Part shown: in pieces, positions 34,343 through 42,174 of the stretch
Layout of the letters: every line of letters starts with the position of its first letter
How positions within the stretch are numbered: position 1 is the first letter of the stretch
Origin: Filifactor villosus
GTDB lineage: Bacteria > Bacillota > Clostridia > Peptostreptococcales > Filifactoraceae
Assembly (NCBI RefSeq): GCF_042652965.1
Contig: NZ_JBHSHL010000008.1
Coordinates: 1-64,000 of the forward strand
Direction of reading: 5' to 3'
DNA length: 64,000 nucleotides
Made by a program: the position numbers and the translations under genes
The notes under the pieces: generated by a model
The model's input: only the letters and a program-made list of their open reading frames with translations
What the model was told of the DNA's origin: nothing
The model's database searches: none

Positions 34343-35305
34343 ATGTATCGATTGATCAGTTTGGTAGGGTATCGGGATACCCTCTGTGAATATAAGGACA
34401 GTAGGGACTTGGAGTCCTTCTATGAAGAATACGGTTTGGATGGGATCGAGCTGATCCGTTGCGGAGAGGTCGACACTTCCTACATCCGAGACGAGAAGAC
34501 GATAGGAGTTCATCTTCCCTATTATAGTGATTGGATGGATTTTTGGCTGGGGAAGGAAGACAGGCTGCTTCGGGAATACGGCAACAGATCGGTGTGGGAA
34601 GGTTTCTACGGGGGCAGCGACAGGCAGACCCTGCTCGATTTTTACAAGAGGGACCTGGACTATGCGCACAGTGTCGGGGCGAAGTATGTGGTCTTTCACG
34701 TCTGCAATGTATCGGTGACTGAGACCTTTACCCGCGACTTTGCCTATACGGATGAGGAAGTTATCGCTGCGACCTGTGAGCTCGTCAATACCCTGATGGA
34801 GGGTGAGGACTATCAGTTCGAATTATTGTTCGAAAACCTGTATTGGAGGGGGCTGACCTTCACTTCGGCGGAGATCGCACGAAAACTGCTCGAGGGAACG
34901 GCCTATGCCAAAAAAGGATTTATGCTCGATACGGGCCATATGATGTGCACGAACCTCGACTTAAAAACGGTTGAGGAAGGGGTGGCCTATGTCGGAGACT
35001 TCTTCAGGAGGGAGAAGGACCTTGCCCCCTATGTGAGGGGCATCCACCTCCACAAGAGTATATCGGGGGACTATGTCAAACAGGCTCTCGAACAACCCCC
35101 CGTTCTCAAAACGGACTTCTACGAAAGGTTTGCTCAGTGTTATGAACACGTTTTTCAAATCGACAGGCATGAGATCCTGACCTGCAAGGGTACAAGGGAG
35201 CTCATCGAGTACCTGGACCCCGCCTACCTCGTCTTTGAGTTTCGGGCGAACAACCGAGAAGACAGGGAGAAGAAGCTGGCGGAGCAGTTGAAGATCTTTT
35301 TGTAG
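34343..35305 (+). CDS. TIM-barrel sugar phosphate isomerase/epimerase-like protein
   Basis: A 320-residue protein of the xylose isomerase-like TIM-barrel superfamily. Supporting segments are DGIELIRCGEVD, IGVHLPYYSDWMDFW, GAKYVVFHVCNV, ELLFENLYWRG, GFMLDTGHMMC and VRGIHLHKSISG. Conserved Glu, His and Asp residues in these strands are the usual metal ligands. The substrate is unknown. The start follows GGGAGAAG. It is transcribed divergently from the flotillin-like gene. Confidence 0.8.
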   Translation: MYRLISLVGYRDTLCEYKDSRDLESFYEEYGLDGIELIRCGEVDTSYIRDEKTIGVHLPYYSDWMDFWLGKEDRLLREYGNRSVWEGFYGGSDRQTLLDFYKRDLDYAHSVGAKYVVFHVCNVSVTETFTRDFAYTDEEVIAATCELVNTLMEGEDYQFELLFENLYWRGLTFTSAEIARKLLEGTAYAKKGFMLDTGHMMCTNLDLKTVEEGVAYVGDFFRREKDLAPYVRGIHLHKSISGDYVKQALEQPPVLKTDFYERFAQCYEHVFQIDRHEILTCKGTRELIEYLDPAYLVFEFRANNREDREKKLAEQLKIFL

Positions 35306-35356
35306 AGGGATAAGAGAGGCTCAATCTCGAATGGCCTACGATTCCCCAATGGGAAA

Positions 35357-35490
35357 ATACTGCATAATTCGAAAAATCAGCATAAAACTGAGTTTATATG
35401 AAGGATGAAATTCTTAAATGTGTTGATTTGACAAACTTTCGCATTTTGCAAACTCAAAAGGGAATTAGGAGTTTGCCTTTGTGCGGTGCT
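35357..35490 (+). repeat. R2 dispersed repeat
   Basis: CTGCATAATTCGAAAAATCAG, GAAGGATGAAATTCTTAAA, GATTTGACAAACTTTCGC and GTTTGCCTTTGTGCGGTG; runs directly into an M1 copy. Confidence 0.7.
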
Positions 35491-35593
35491 TCCATAGAAG
35501 TATGGATATATTTATTCTGCGACCGCGAACATCCGTGTTATCTTCCATAAAGTACACATCGTTTATATCCATCGCTCAAATGAATGATTGTAT
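35491..35593 (+). repeat. M1 MITE-like repeat, left end missing
   Basis: Begins at CATAGAAGTATGGATATA, fused to the R2 repeat, and continues to ATCCATCGCTCAAATGAATG next to the permease stop. Confidence 0.6.
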
Positions 35594-36237
35594 CAGTCCG
35601 CATCCCTGAAGCAGAAGCGTCTCGTAAGGGTGGTGGAGATAAGGAAGAGGACTGCAAAAACCGAGGTCAGGATAAGCAGGAGACCGATCTTGGGTCTTAT
35701 CAGACTTGTAACTACGGAAGCCGTATGTTCCCCAAATATCCTTGTCAGGATCCCGGGAAGAACGCAGATCATGATCCAAACGAAGAGGTAGAGGGAATCC
35801 ACCTTGGAGTTTCTTAAAAATTCGGTGGGCAACATAAGGGACTCGGTGATACCGACGAGCAGAAGGCCGAGGACAAAGCTCTCGATATGGGGGAGCTTGC
35901 CCAGCGTCAGGCTGAAACACAGGGAGAGAAGGAAGGCAATCCCCAGCCAGAGAACCGGTATCACGATATTGTCGGCAAAGGTCCCGTAGACGATGTCCTT
36001 CGGATCGACGGGAAGGCTTCGATACAGGGTCGTCTGTTTGCGATCCCTTCTTCTGTCCCTGTAGTAGGCCGTGATAAAGGCGGCGTAGAGCGCCATCTTG
36101 TCAAAGACAAGGATACTGCCCTCACTGACGGCATCGAGCCCCATGATGATGAAGACGACAAAGACCATAAGGAGGATGACGGTGATCATAAAAACTCTTT
36201 TTTTGAAAAAACCCATGTGGATAAATGCGTGTAACAT
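35593..36237 (-). CDS. ABC-2 type permease subunit (second)
   Basis: A 214-residue membrane protein with about six helices (first at 14-33). It belongs to the GntR-ABC cluster as one of two permease halves. The cytoplasmic loop YYRDRRRDRKQTTLYRSLPV followed by VYGTFADNIVIPVLWL is typical of YtrC/D-like and bacitracin-export-like permeases. Start at 36237 with a GCAGGTG site. An M1 repeat separates it from the first permease gene. The substrate is unknown. Confidence 0.75.
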   Translation of the reverse strand: MLHAFIHMGFFKKRVFMITVILLMVFVVFIIMGLDAVSEGSILVFDKMALYAAFITAYYRDRRRDRKQTTLYRSLPVDPKDIVYGTFADNIVIPVLWLGIAFLLSLCFSLTLGKLPHIESFVLGLLLVGITESLMLPTEFLRNSKVDSLYLFVWIMICVLPGILTRIFGEHTASVVTSLIRPKIGLLLILTSVFAVLFLISTTLTRRFCFRDAD

Positions 36238-36344
36238 CGGATAACACCTGCTTTCTTATCGGTTTTGTGTGGAAGGTATGAAGGGAGAGTTTCCGCTTTG
36301 TACGGGGTCTCCTCCATCCTTCCGCGGAGATATCGGCAACTCAT

Positions 36345-36450
36345 TCTATTCTCCGATACAAGTATGGTTCTATCTATTCTGTAACTACAAAAACGTATTG
36401 TTTCTCCTGTGCAGTGCAACTTGCGGATATCAATGATTGAATAGAAATAT
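36345..36450 (+). repeat. M1 MITE-like repeat inside the ABC operon
   Basis: CTATTCTCCGATACAAGTATGG to ATCAATGATTGAATAG, between the two permease genes. Confidence 0.6.
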
Positions 36451-36454
36451 CGTT

Positions 36455-37054
36455 CTATTCTCCGATCATGCGGTAGCCACTTATAAGACCTATTCCGATC
36501 CAAATAACACAGACGAAGCAGGCTCCGATAAGGAAGGGAAGCTCCGCGGAAGAGAGCGGGACGAACACAGCGAGAGTAACAAAGAGACTGAAGCTCAAGA
36601 TGATATAAAAGATCTTCTCCGATACATAGAACATAAACAGGGAACAGAGTCCCGTTTGGGAGCCGTACATAATAAAGAAGAGAAGGGCTTCTCTTGTAAG
36701 ATCCGGCGATAGGGAAGCTGCATCGTTGAAGAGGAGGGCGATCCCCGTCGAGAGCAGAAAGCTCAAAGTCGCTATGACAAGCGAGCTCACAAGGGGACGG
36801 ACCACTACCTTGTATCTCTCCAGGGGGAGGGACAAGAGGAGGAGTTTGTCCTGTGCGGATCTCTCGTAGAGGGAAGAGCGGGAGATCATGAAAAACAGGG
36901 CAAAGCCGATGAAGGAAGGGGAGGTAAGAGGGCTGTCCCTTAATATAAGGCGAAAAATGATCACAACGAGGACCAGTGCCTTCGGCAGTATCTTCTTCTC
37001 CTTGACCTCACATTCCCAAAATACCATAACATCTTTTTTGAATAAGGCATACAT
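36455..37054 (-). CDS. ABC-2 type permease subunit (first)
   Basis: A 199-residue membrane protein with about six helices. The N-terminus MYALFKKDVMVFWE and the loop SLPLERYKVVVRPLVSSLV are typical of ABC-2 permeases paired with YtrA-type regulators. The start codon shares one base with the stop of the ATPase gene (TGATG), so the two are translationally coupled. Start preceded by AAGGAGG. Confidence 0.78.
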   Translation of the reverse strand: MYALFKKDVMVFWECEVKEKKILPKALVLVVIIFRLILRDSPLTSPSFIGFALFFMISRSSLYERSAQDKLLLLSLPLERYKVVVRPLVSSLVIATLSFLLSTGIALLFNDAASLSPDLTREALLFFIMYGSQTGLCSLFMFYVSEKIFYIILSFSLFVTLAVFVPLSSAELPFLIGACFVCVIWIGIGLISGYRMIGE

Positions 37055-37911
37055 CAGAGTTCGCCTCCTTTTTTTCTGTCATAGAAGTACATAATATCCT
37101 CTATGGTGGGGATTTCCGTCATCAGAGAATTTAAGTCGAAGTTTGAAAGTTCCCGTTTGTCCAACAGGGCGGAGAAGCTCAAGGAGGTTTGTTCATACCC
37201 CTTACATAGTTTTCTGAGCCTTTCATCGAACCGAGCATTGCTCCCTTTGATCAGGACGAAGGTCTCCTGCACCTCCAAGGTGGACTTGGAGAAGATAAGC
37301 CTGCCGTCCTTGACAAAGGTCAGGTAATCCGCGACCTTGTCGAGGTCCGAGGTCAGATGAGTGGAGAATAAGATGGAAGCCTTCTCCTTCTCCAGATACT
37401 CCTGAAAGAGGTGGAGGACCTCTCGACGCACTATGGGATCAAGGCCCGCCGTCGGCTCGTCCATCAGGATCAGCCTTGCGTGATGGCAGAGGGCGGTAAC
37501 GATGGAATACTTCATCTTCATCCCCTTTGAGAGGTTCTTTATCTTCTCGTTCTCATCAAGTTCCATCCTTTGAAGAAGGTCACGGTAGATCTTCCGGTCC
37601 CATCGACTGTAGAACTTGCTTAGGATCTTGCTCATATTTTTGATGCTCAAGTATTCATAAAAACAGTTTTCGTCATAGACAAAGCCGATTTGATCCTTGA
37701 TCTTCTTCTCATCTTTGACATTGTCCAAGCCGAAGATTTCGATCTTGCCGGCATTCTTGTTCAGCAGATTCATGATCAGATGGATCAAGGTGGTTTTTCC
37801 GGCTCCGTTGGCTCCGATCAGTCCCATAATATAACCCTCGGGAAGATGGAAGGAGATGTCCTCCAAACCGAAGGTCCCTCTGTATTTCGTTACTTGTTCC
37901 AGTTTCAGCAT
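37054..37911 (-). CDS. ABC transporter ATP-binding protein
   Basis: A 285-residue ABC ATPase. It has Walker A GLIGANGAGKTTLIH, the Q-loop region QIGFVYDENCFYEYL, signature LSKGMKMKYSI, Walker B RLILMDEPTAGLD and the H-loop FSTHLTSDLDKVADY. A C-terminal extension of about 75 residues follows. It powers the two permeases encoded next, probably exporting a peptide antibiotic or lipid, as in YtrBCDEF-type systems. The start follows AAAGGAGG. Confidence 0.9.
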   Translation of the reverse strand: MLKLEQVTKYRGTFGLEDISFHLPEGYIMGLIGANGAGKTTLIHLIMNLLNKNAGKIEIFGLDNVKDEKKIKDQIGFVYDENCFYEYLSIKNMSKILSKFYSRWDRKIYRDLLQRMELDENEKIKNLSKGMKMKYSIVTALCHHARLILMDEPTAGLDPIVRREVLHLFQEYLEKEKASILFSTHLTSDLDKVADYLTFVKDGRLIFSKSTLEVQETFVLIKGSNARFDERLRKLCKGYEQTSLSFSALLDKRELSNFDLNSLMTEIPTIEDIMYFYDRKKGGEL

Positions 37912-38287
37912 AGCTTTGTGCCTCCTTTGAAAATTCGGTTGTATCGATGTTCTTCTGCTTGTTGTATTTTTTTATGCTATAATGCCGGAGATACCGAAGA
38001 GATTCTCGCTGAAAAATGACTTGAAGGATGATTACTTCAAGGCACTCAATCTTTCTGTATTGACAAATCGTTTTTCTCTAAGAGATAGGATATAGGCGGT
38101 AGTCTCTTACCCGATCTTTCCATAATTAAGAAAACACTGCATAATTCAAAAAAGCAGAAGAGATTCAGGTTTTCTTGGACAAACACATTTCTGAAATCCC
38201 TCATTATTAGAGTCTTTTTATATCTCGCAAAACAAAGGGAAAATCATTTTGTGTCTTTGAGCGCTACTTCCTTAACAGACAATGGTA
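37912..38287. other. Gap between ABC ATPase and gntR-like gene, with R2 repeat
   Basis: In related operons the GntR and ATPase genes are adjacent. Here 376 bp separate them, containing an R2 copy (38133-38271). Confidence 0.5.
38133..38271 (+). repeat. R2 dispersed repeat inside the GntR-ABC operon
   Basis: ACTGCATAATTCAAAAAAGC, TTCTTGGACAAACACATT and TTTGTGTCTTTGAGCGCTAC. Closest relative in the window is the copy at 63053. Confidence 0.55.
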
Positions 38288-38659
38288 TTATTTTTCATAG
38301 AGAAGCAGAAACATTTCGACTAACCGTTCCTGCTCCATTCCGATGCTCTCCGCCTTGTCGATGGCGGTTTGAAGCAGTTCTTCGATCTCACATAATTTTT
38401 GTTCCCTCAGATGTTCGGTGTTTGTTCCCAAGACATAGGAACCCTTGCCCTGCATGGTCGCGATATAACCTTCGGCCTCCATGTCGTCATAGGCTCTCTT
38501 GGTCGTGATTACCGATACTCCCAACTCCTTTGCAAGGGAGCGAATGGATGGGAGAAGATCGCCTTCTCGGATCTCTCCGAGGAGGATCTGTTTTTTGAGC
38601 TGATTCTTGATCTGCTCGTAAATAGGTTCCTTGGAAATGTTTGAAATAATAAGATTCAT
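38288..38659 (-). CDS. GntR family transcriptional regulator, YtrA type
   Basis: A 123-residue regulator. The N-terminal winged helix has PIYEQIKNQLKKQILLGEI, DLLPSIRSLAKELGVSVIT and AYDDMEAEGYIATMQGKGSYV; a short helical dimerisation tail follows, as in YtrA rather than full-length GntR proteins. It should repress its own ABC transporter operon until cell-envelope stress or a ligand is sensed. The ribosome binding site is weak, but the start MNLIISNISKEPIYEQI is where the family begins. A consensus promoter with a perfect operator-like palindrome lies about 260 bp upstream. Confidence 0.88.
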   Translation of the reverse strand: MNLIISNISKEPIYEQIKNQLKKQILLGEIREGDLLPSIRSLAKELGVSVITTKRAYDDMEAEGYIATMQGKGSYVLGTNTEHLREQKLCEIEELLQTAIDKAESIGMEQERLVEMFLLLYEK

Positions 38660-38918
38660 AGGTTGTTCGGTCTTTTGTACGAGACTCTCTTGAACGGCCT
38701 TTGTATACTCTCAACAAGCTGTACTCGATGTGTGTACGCTTCCTATCGGCTATGGTCCAACAAGGGTCCGGTACTTGCCGGGCTCACCCCTCCTTTCTGT
38801 AGAAACTGATAAAATACTGCACAAGGGGATGATTTGCTTCCGCCCTTGTTTTATAGAATATAAAAAATTACGAAAGCAATGTGTTTAAACTCTTTGTTTT
38901 TATACGATCCTCCATCAC

Positions 38919-38965
38919 AATTGTTTATACTGTATATATATTATATAAACAGTATAAACAATTGT
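38919..38965. promoter_or_regulatory. Palindromic operator of the GntR-ABC operon
   Basis: Perfect 15-bp inverted repeat CAATTGTTTATACTG (38919-38933) and its complement (38951-38965), with 17 bp between. It embraces the -10 box and spacer of the minus-strand promoter. The size and GTTTATAC core suit a YtrA-type dimer. Confidence 0.7.
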
Positions 38966-38969
38966 CAAG
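38941..38969 (-). promoter_or_regulatory. Consensus promoter of the GntR-ABC operon
   Basis: On the minus strand TTGACA (38969-38964), exactly 17 bases, TATAAT (38946-38941): a perfect sigma-A consensus. Such a strong promoter overlapped by an operator fits tight repression. The implied leader to the gntR-like start is about 275 nt. Confidence 0.75.
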
Positions 38970-39257
38970 GGTAATTTTACACACAAAGAACAGTGGGACT
39001 TGTCCTAAACGATTTTTTGCAAGTGAGAGGGTCTTTTCCTTTAAATGAACAAGGAGGATTTTGAGGGAGATAGAACATAAGGTGTTGCAAAGAAGAGATA
39101 AAACGAAAAACGATATCCAAATAAAGAAGGATGAGGATATGGACACGGAAATTCTTCGACAAAATCTCTCTAGATGCCGAAAAGAAAACTTTAGAGGACG
39201 AAACTTCGTAAAATTCGAACGGGAATAAAAATTTAACGGGATTAGGGAAAATAGACA

Positions 39258-39287
39258 TTGACAAACGAAAGCATAAATTATTATAAT
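39258..39287 (+). promoter_or_regulatory. Promoter of the lysine fermentation operon
   Basis: TTGACA (39258-39263), 18-base spacer, TATAAT (39282-39287). Transcription would start near 39294, about 35 nt before the riboswitch. Confidence 0.75.
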
Positions 39288-39327
39288 GAACATATAAGAC
39301 TTTGTCTTACATATGCTTTTTTGCAAA

Positions 39328-39497
39328 TAAATAGAGGTGCGGTTGGAGGGGTATCATGTCTTGTTTGAGGAGCAGTTGCCGAGAGACAAAGGAGAAGGGA
39401 CAATCGCCGAAAGGAAGTTTCGGGCTGCGGAAACTTTGCTTGGGAACTCATCAAAGGGTGGGTTACTGTCATGTAAGCTACATGGAGCGCTATTTAT
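39328..39497 (+). ncRNA. Lysine riboswitch (L box) aptamer
   Basis: The leader carries the conserved lysine riboswitch features. P1 is TAAATAG (39328-39334) with CTATTTA (39490-39496), followed by AGGTGCGG. GCCGAAAGG is near 39406, and TTACTGTCATGTAAG with CTACATGGAGCGCTAT at the 3' side matches the B. subtilis lysC leader layout. The RNA binds L-lysine. Placement directly before a lysine catabolic operon is known from other anaerobes. See the terminator entry for the switching logic. Confidence 0.9.
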
Positions 39498-39537
39498 GGA
39501 GCCTGGACCACGTTCGGGTCGATAGATGGCGTTTTTT
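39486..39537 (+). terminator. Riboswitch expression platform: terminator overlapping P1
   Basis: AGCGCTATTTAT (39486-39497) pairs over 12 positions (three G-U) with ATAGATGGCGTT (39522-39533). An inner GACC/GGTC helix caps it and T runs follow (39532-39537). The 5' arm contains the whole 3' strand of aptamer helix P1 (39490-39496), so aptamer and terminator cannot coexist. Lysine-bound RNA should therefore read through. Confidence 0.75.
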
Positions 39538-39591
39538 AATTGAAAGAAAATGTTAACAATTAAACAAATTCAGTACAAGGAGGAACATCTT

Positions 39592-39975
39592 ATGGAATCG
39601 GTAATTCGATTGAGAATGAGTGCACATGATGCACACTACGGCGGAAACTTGGTGGACGGAGCGAGAATGCTTCAATTATTCGGAGATGTGGCAACGGAAC
39701 TTCTGATCATGCAGGACGGAGACGAAGGACTTTTCAGAGCATATGAAAAAGTGGACTTCTTGGCACCTGTGTATGCGGGAGACTATATTGAAGCCAGAGG
39801 AAGGATTGTAGAGGTGGGCAACAGCTCCAGAAAGATGGAGTTTGAGGCGAGAAAGGTCATCGTACCCAGACCCGACATCAATGACTCTGCCTGCGATGTA
39901 TTGGAAGAGCCTATTGTGGTATGCAAGGCTGTCGGTATCTGTGTAACACCGAAGGATAAGCAAAGAAAGAAGTAG
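39592..39975 (+). CDS. kal: 3-aminobutyryl-CoA ammonia-lyase
   Basis: A 127-residue hotdog-fold enzyme that removes ammonia from L-3-aminobutyryl-CoA to give crotonyl-CoA, the last dedicated step of lysine fermentation. Supporting motifs are MSAHDAHYGGNLVDGARMLQ, GDVATELLIMQDGDEGLFR and FLAPVYAGDYIEARG. First gene of the operon, starting after the riboswitch with an AAGGAGG site; an in-frame start 14 codons upstream would lie too close to the leader terminator and lacks a site. Confidence 0.92.
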   Translation: MESVIRLRMSAHDAHYGGNLVDGARMLQLFGDVATELLIMQDGDEGLFRAYEKVDFLAPVYAGDYIEARGRIVEVGNSSRKMEFEARKVIVPRPDINDSACDVLEEPIVVCKAVGICVTPKDKQRKK

Positions 39976-39992
39976 GATAAGGAGGGGTGGAA

Positions 39993-40814
39993 TTGGAAAA
40001 ACTGATTATCACGGCCGCAATCTGCGGTGCGGAAGTAACAAAGGAAAACAATCCGAATGTTCCCTATACGGTGGAAGAGATTGCAAGGGAGGCGGAGTCC
40101 GCATATAAGGCGGGAGCGAGTATTATTCACCTTCATGTAAGAGAAGACGACGGAACGCCGACGCAGGACAAGGAGAGATTCAGAGCCTGTATCGAAGCGA
40201 TCAAGGAGCGTTGTCCCGATGCCATCATCCAGCCTTCCACGGGCGGAGCGGTAGGAATGAGCGATCTTGAGAGGCTGCAACCGACGGAGCTTCATCCCGA
40301 AATGGCGACCTTGGACTGTGGAACTTGTAACTTCGGAGGAGACGAGGTCTTTGTCAATACGGAGAATACGATCAAAAACTTCGGAAAGCTCATGATCGAA
40401 AGAGGAGTAAAGCCTGAGGTCGAAGTTTTTGACAAGGGTATGATCGACTATGCGATCAAGTATGCAAAACAGGGATTTATCAAAGAACCGATGCACTTCG
40501 ACTTTGTACTTGGAGTACAGATGGCGGCGAGTGCAAGAGATTTGGCATTTATGGTAGACAGTATTCCGGCAGGATCCACCTGGACGGTAGCAGGGGTGGG
40601 AAGACACGAATTCCCGATGGCGGCACTTGCGATCGTAATGGGCGGACATGTCAGAGTAGGTTTTGAGGACAATGTGTTTATCTCCAAGGGAGTGCTTGCA
40701 AAATCCAACGGAGAATTGGTGGAAAAGGTAGTGAAGTTGGCTGAACTCTTGGGCAGAGAAGTCGCTACACCCTCAGAAGCAAGAGAGATTTTGGGACTTG
40801 CTCCATTGAAGTAA
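39993..40814 (+). CDS. kce: 3-keto-5-aminohexanoate cleavage enzyme
   Basis: A 273-residue zinc enzyme of the BKACE (DUF849) family. It converts 3-keto-5-aminohexanoate plus acetyl-CoA to acetoacetate plus 3-aminobutyryl-CoA. IITAAICGAEVTKENNPNVP at the N-terminus, the zinc ligands in IIHLHVREDDG, TGGAVGM and MGGHVRVGFEDN are family signatures. A TTG at 39993 is the best start, 7 nt after AAGGAGGGG; the GTG at 39987 overlaps that site. Lies 17 bp after kal. Confidence 0.92.
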   Translation: MEKLIITAAICGAEVTKENNPNVPYTVEEIAREAESAYKAGASIIHLHVREDDGTPTQDKERFRACIEAIKERCPDAIIQPSTGGAVGMSDLERLQPTELHPEMATLDCGTCNFGGDEVFVNTENTIKNFGKLMIERGVKPEVEVFDKGMIDYAIKYAKQGFIKEPMHFDFVLGVQMAASARDLAFMVDSIPAGSTWTVAGVGRHEFPMAALAIVMGGHVRVGFEDNVFISKGVLAKSNGELVEKVVKLAELLGREVATPSEAREILGLAPLK

Positions 40815-40879
40815 GCACATCGGTACAGACACTTAAAAAGGTTAGGAAAAATTAAAATTTTTGAGAGGAGATCGTCATT

Positions 40880-41920
40880 ATGAAAGGCAAAGGAAACAAA
40901 TACGGAACACACAGGGTGATTGAACCGAAGGGAGTTCTTCCGCAACCGGCAAAGAAGATCGACAACGATATGAATATCTACGACAATGAGATCCTTATCG
41001 ACGTACAAGCACTTAACATTGACTCTGCAAGCTTTACACAGATTGAAGAGGAAGCGGGACACGACGTTGAGAAGATCAAGGCAAAGATTCTGGAGATCGT
41101 AGGAGAAAGAGGAAAACAACAAAACCCCGTAACAGGTTCGGGCGGAATGTTGATCGGAACGGTTGCACAGATCGGGAAAGATCTTGAAGGTAAGATCGAC
41201 TTGAAAGTCGGAGACAAGATCGCTACCTTGGTATCTCTTTCCTTGACACCGCTGAAGATCGAAGAGATCCTCGATGTAAAACCGGACATCGACCGTGTGG
41301 AAGTAAAGGCTCAGGCAATCCTGTTCGAGAGCGGAATTTATGCGAAACTGCCTGAAGATATGAGCGAAAACTTGGCTTTGGCAGCTCTTGACGTAGCGGG
41401 AGCTCCTGCACAGACTGCAAAACTTGTAAAACCGGGAGACAGCGTTCTGGTACTCGGAGCGGGGGGAAAATCCGGAATGATGTGCTGTTACGAGGCGAAA
41501 AAACGTGTAGGTCCGACAGGAAACGTTGTAGCAATCGTACGACGTGAAGAATCCGCAAAAGAGTTGTTGGAAGCGGGCTTTGTTCACGAAGCGAGAATTG
41601 CAAGCGCAACACAGCCGATCGAAGTATTGGAGGCTGCTTTGGATGCGAACAACGGACAAGAGTATGACATTGCAATCAACGTTGTAAACATTGAAAACAC
41701 CGAGATGTCCACCATTCTTCCCGTTCGTGACAACGGTATCGTATACTTCTTCTCCATGGCTACCTCCTTTACAAAGGCTGCTTTGGGAGCGGAAGGTGTA
41801 GGAAAAGACGTTACCATGATTATCGGAAACGGTTACTCCAAAGACCATGCGGCGATTACCTTGGAAGAACTGAGAGAGTCCGAAACACTCAGAAAGATTT
41901 TTGAAAAGAAATATATGTAA
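40880..41920 (+). CDS. kdd: L-erythro-3,5-diaminohexanoate dehydrogenase
   Basis: A 346-residue NAD-dependent dehydrogenase that oxidatively deaminates 3,5-diaminohexanoate to 3-keto-5-aminohexanoate. The N-terminal GVLPQPAKKIDNDMNIYDNE, NPVTGSGGMLIG and the nucleotide-binding VLVLGAGGKSGMMCCYEAKK are typical. The start follows GAGAGGAGA. After it a 254-bp gap contains a hairpin and a probable internal promoter before kamA. Confidence 0.92.
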   Translation: MKGKGNKYGTHRVIEPKGVLPQPAKKIDNDMNIYDNEILIDVQALNIDSASFTQIEEEAGHDVEKIKAKILEIVGERGKQQNPVTGSGGMLIGTVAQIGKDLEGKIDLKVGDKIATLVSLSLTPLKIEEILDVKPDIDRVEVKAQAILFESGIYAKLPEDMSENLALAALDVAGAPAQTAKLVKPGDSVLVLGAGGKSGMMCCYEAKKRVGPTGNVVAIVRREESAKELLEAGFVHEARIASATQPIEVLEAALDANNGQEYDIAINVVNIENTEMSTILPVRDNGIVYFFSMATSFTKAALGAEGVGKDVTMIIGNGYSKDHAAITLEELRESETLRKIFEKKYM

Positions 41921-41949
41921 GAAAGACATACCCATCTAAAAACCGGAAC

Positions 41950-41988
41950 TTTGATATCGGAGAGTGTTGTCCTTTCCGATATCAAAGA
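41950..41988. other. Hairpin in the kdd-kamA gap
   Basis: CTTTGATATCGG and CCGATATCAAAG, 13-bp arms around a loop of about 13 bases. No T run follows, so it is more likely an RNA processing or stability element than a terminator. Confidence 0.45.
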
Positions 41989-42109
41989 AATCCAAACGAA
42001 GAACGGCATAAACTTATATAAAGCACCGCAAAATTATTGATCGGACTTTCTTTCCTTTACAAAACCCGTGTGCTCCGTTCCTTGCGAGCAACACAAACTT
42101 GAAAGAACA

Positions 42110-42118
42110 TGATATAAT
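42110..42118 (+). promoter_or_regulatory. Possible internal promoter before kamA
   Basis: TGATATAAT is an extended -10 element (TGn-TATAAT) without a good -35, 57 bp upstream of kamA. It could supply the aminomutase genes separately from the riboswitch-controlled transcript. Confidence 0.4.
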
Positions 42119-42174
42119 TGTAGTGGGTGACGAACGATTATGAACCGAAAGAGAATTTTAAGGGGGATTAAAAA

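Noticed and set aside
40448..41935. 495-codon minus-strand frame
   Set aside because: Antisense to kce and kdd, which are firmly identified; no recognisable domain.
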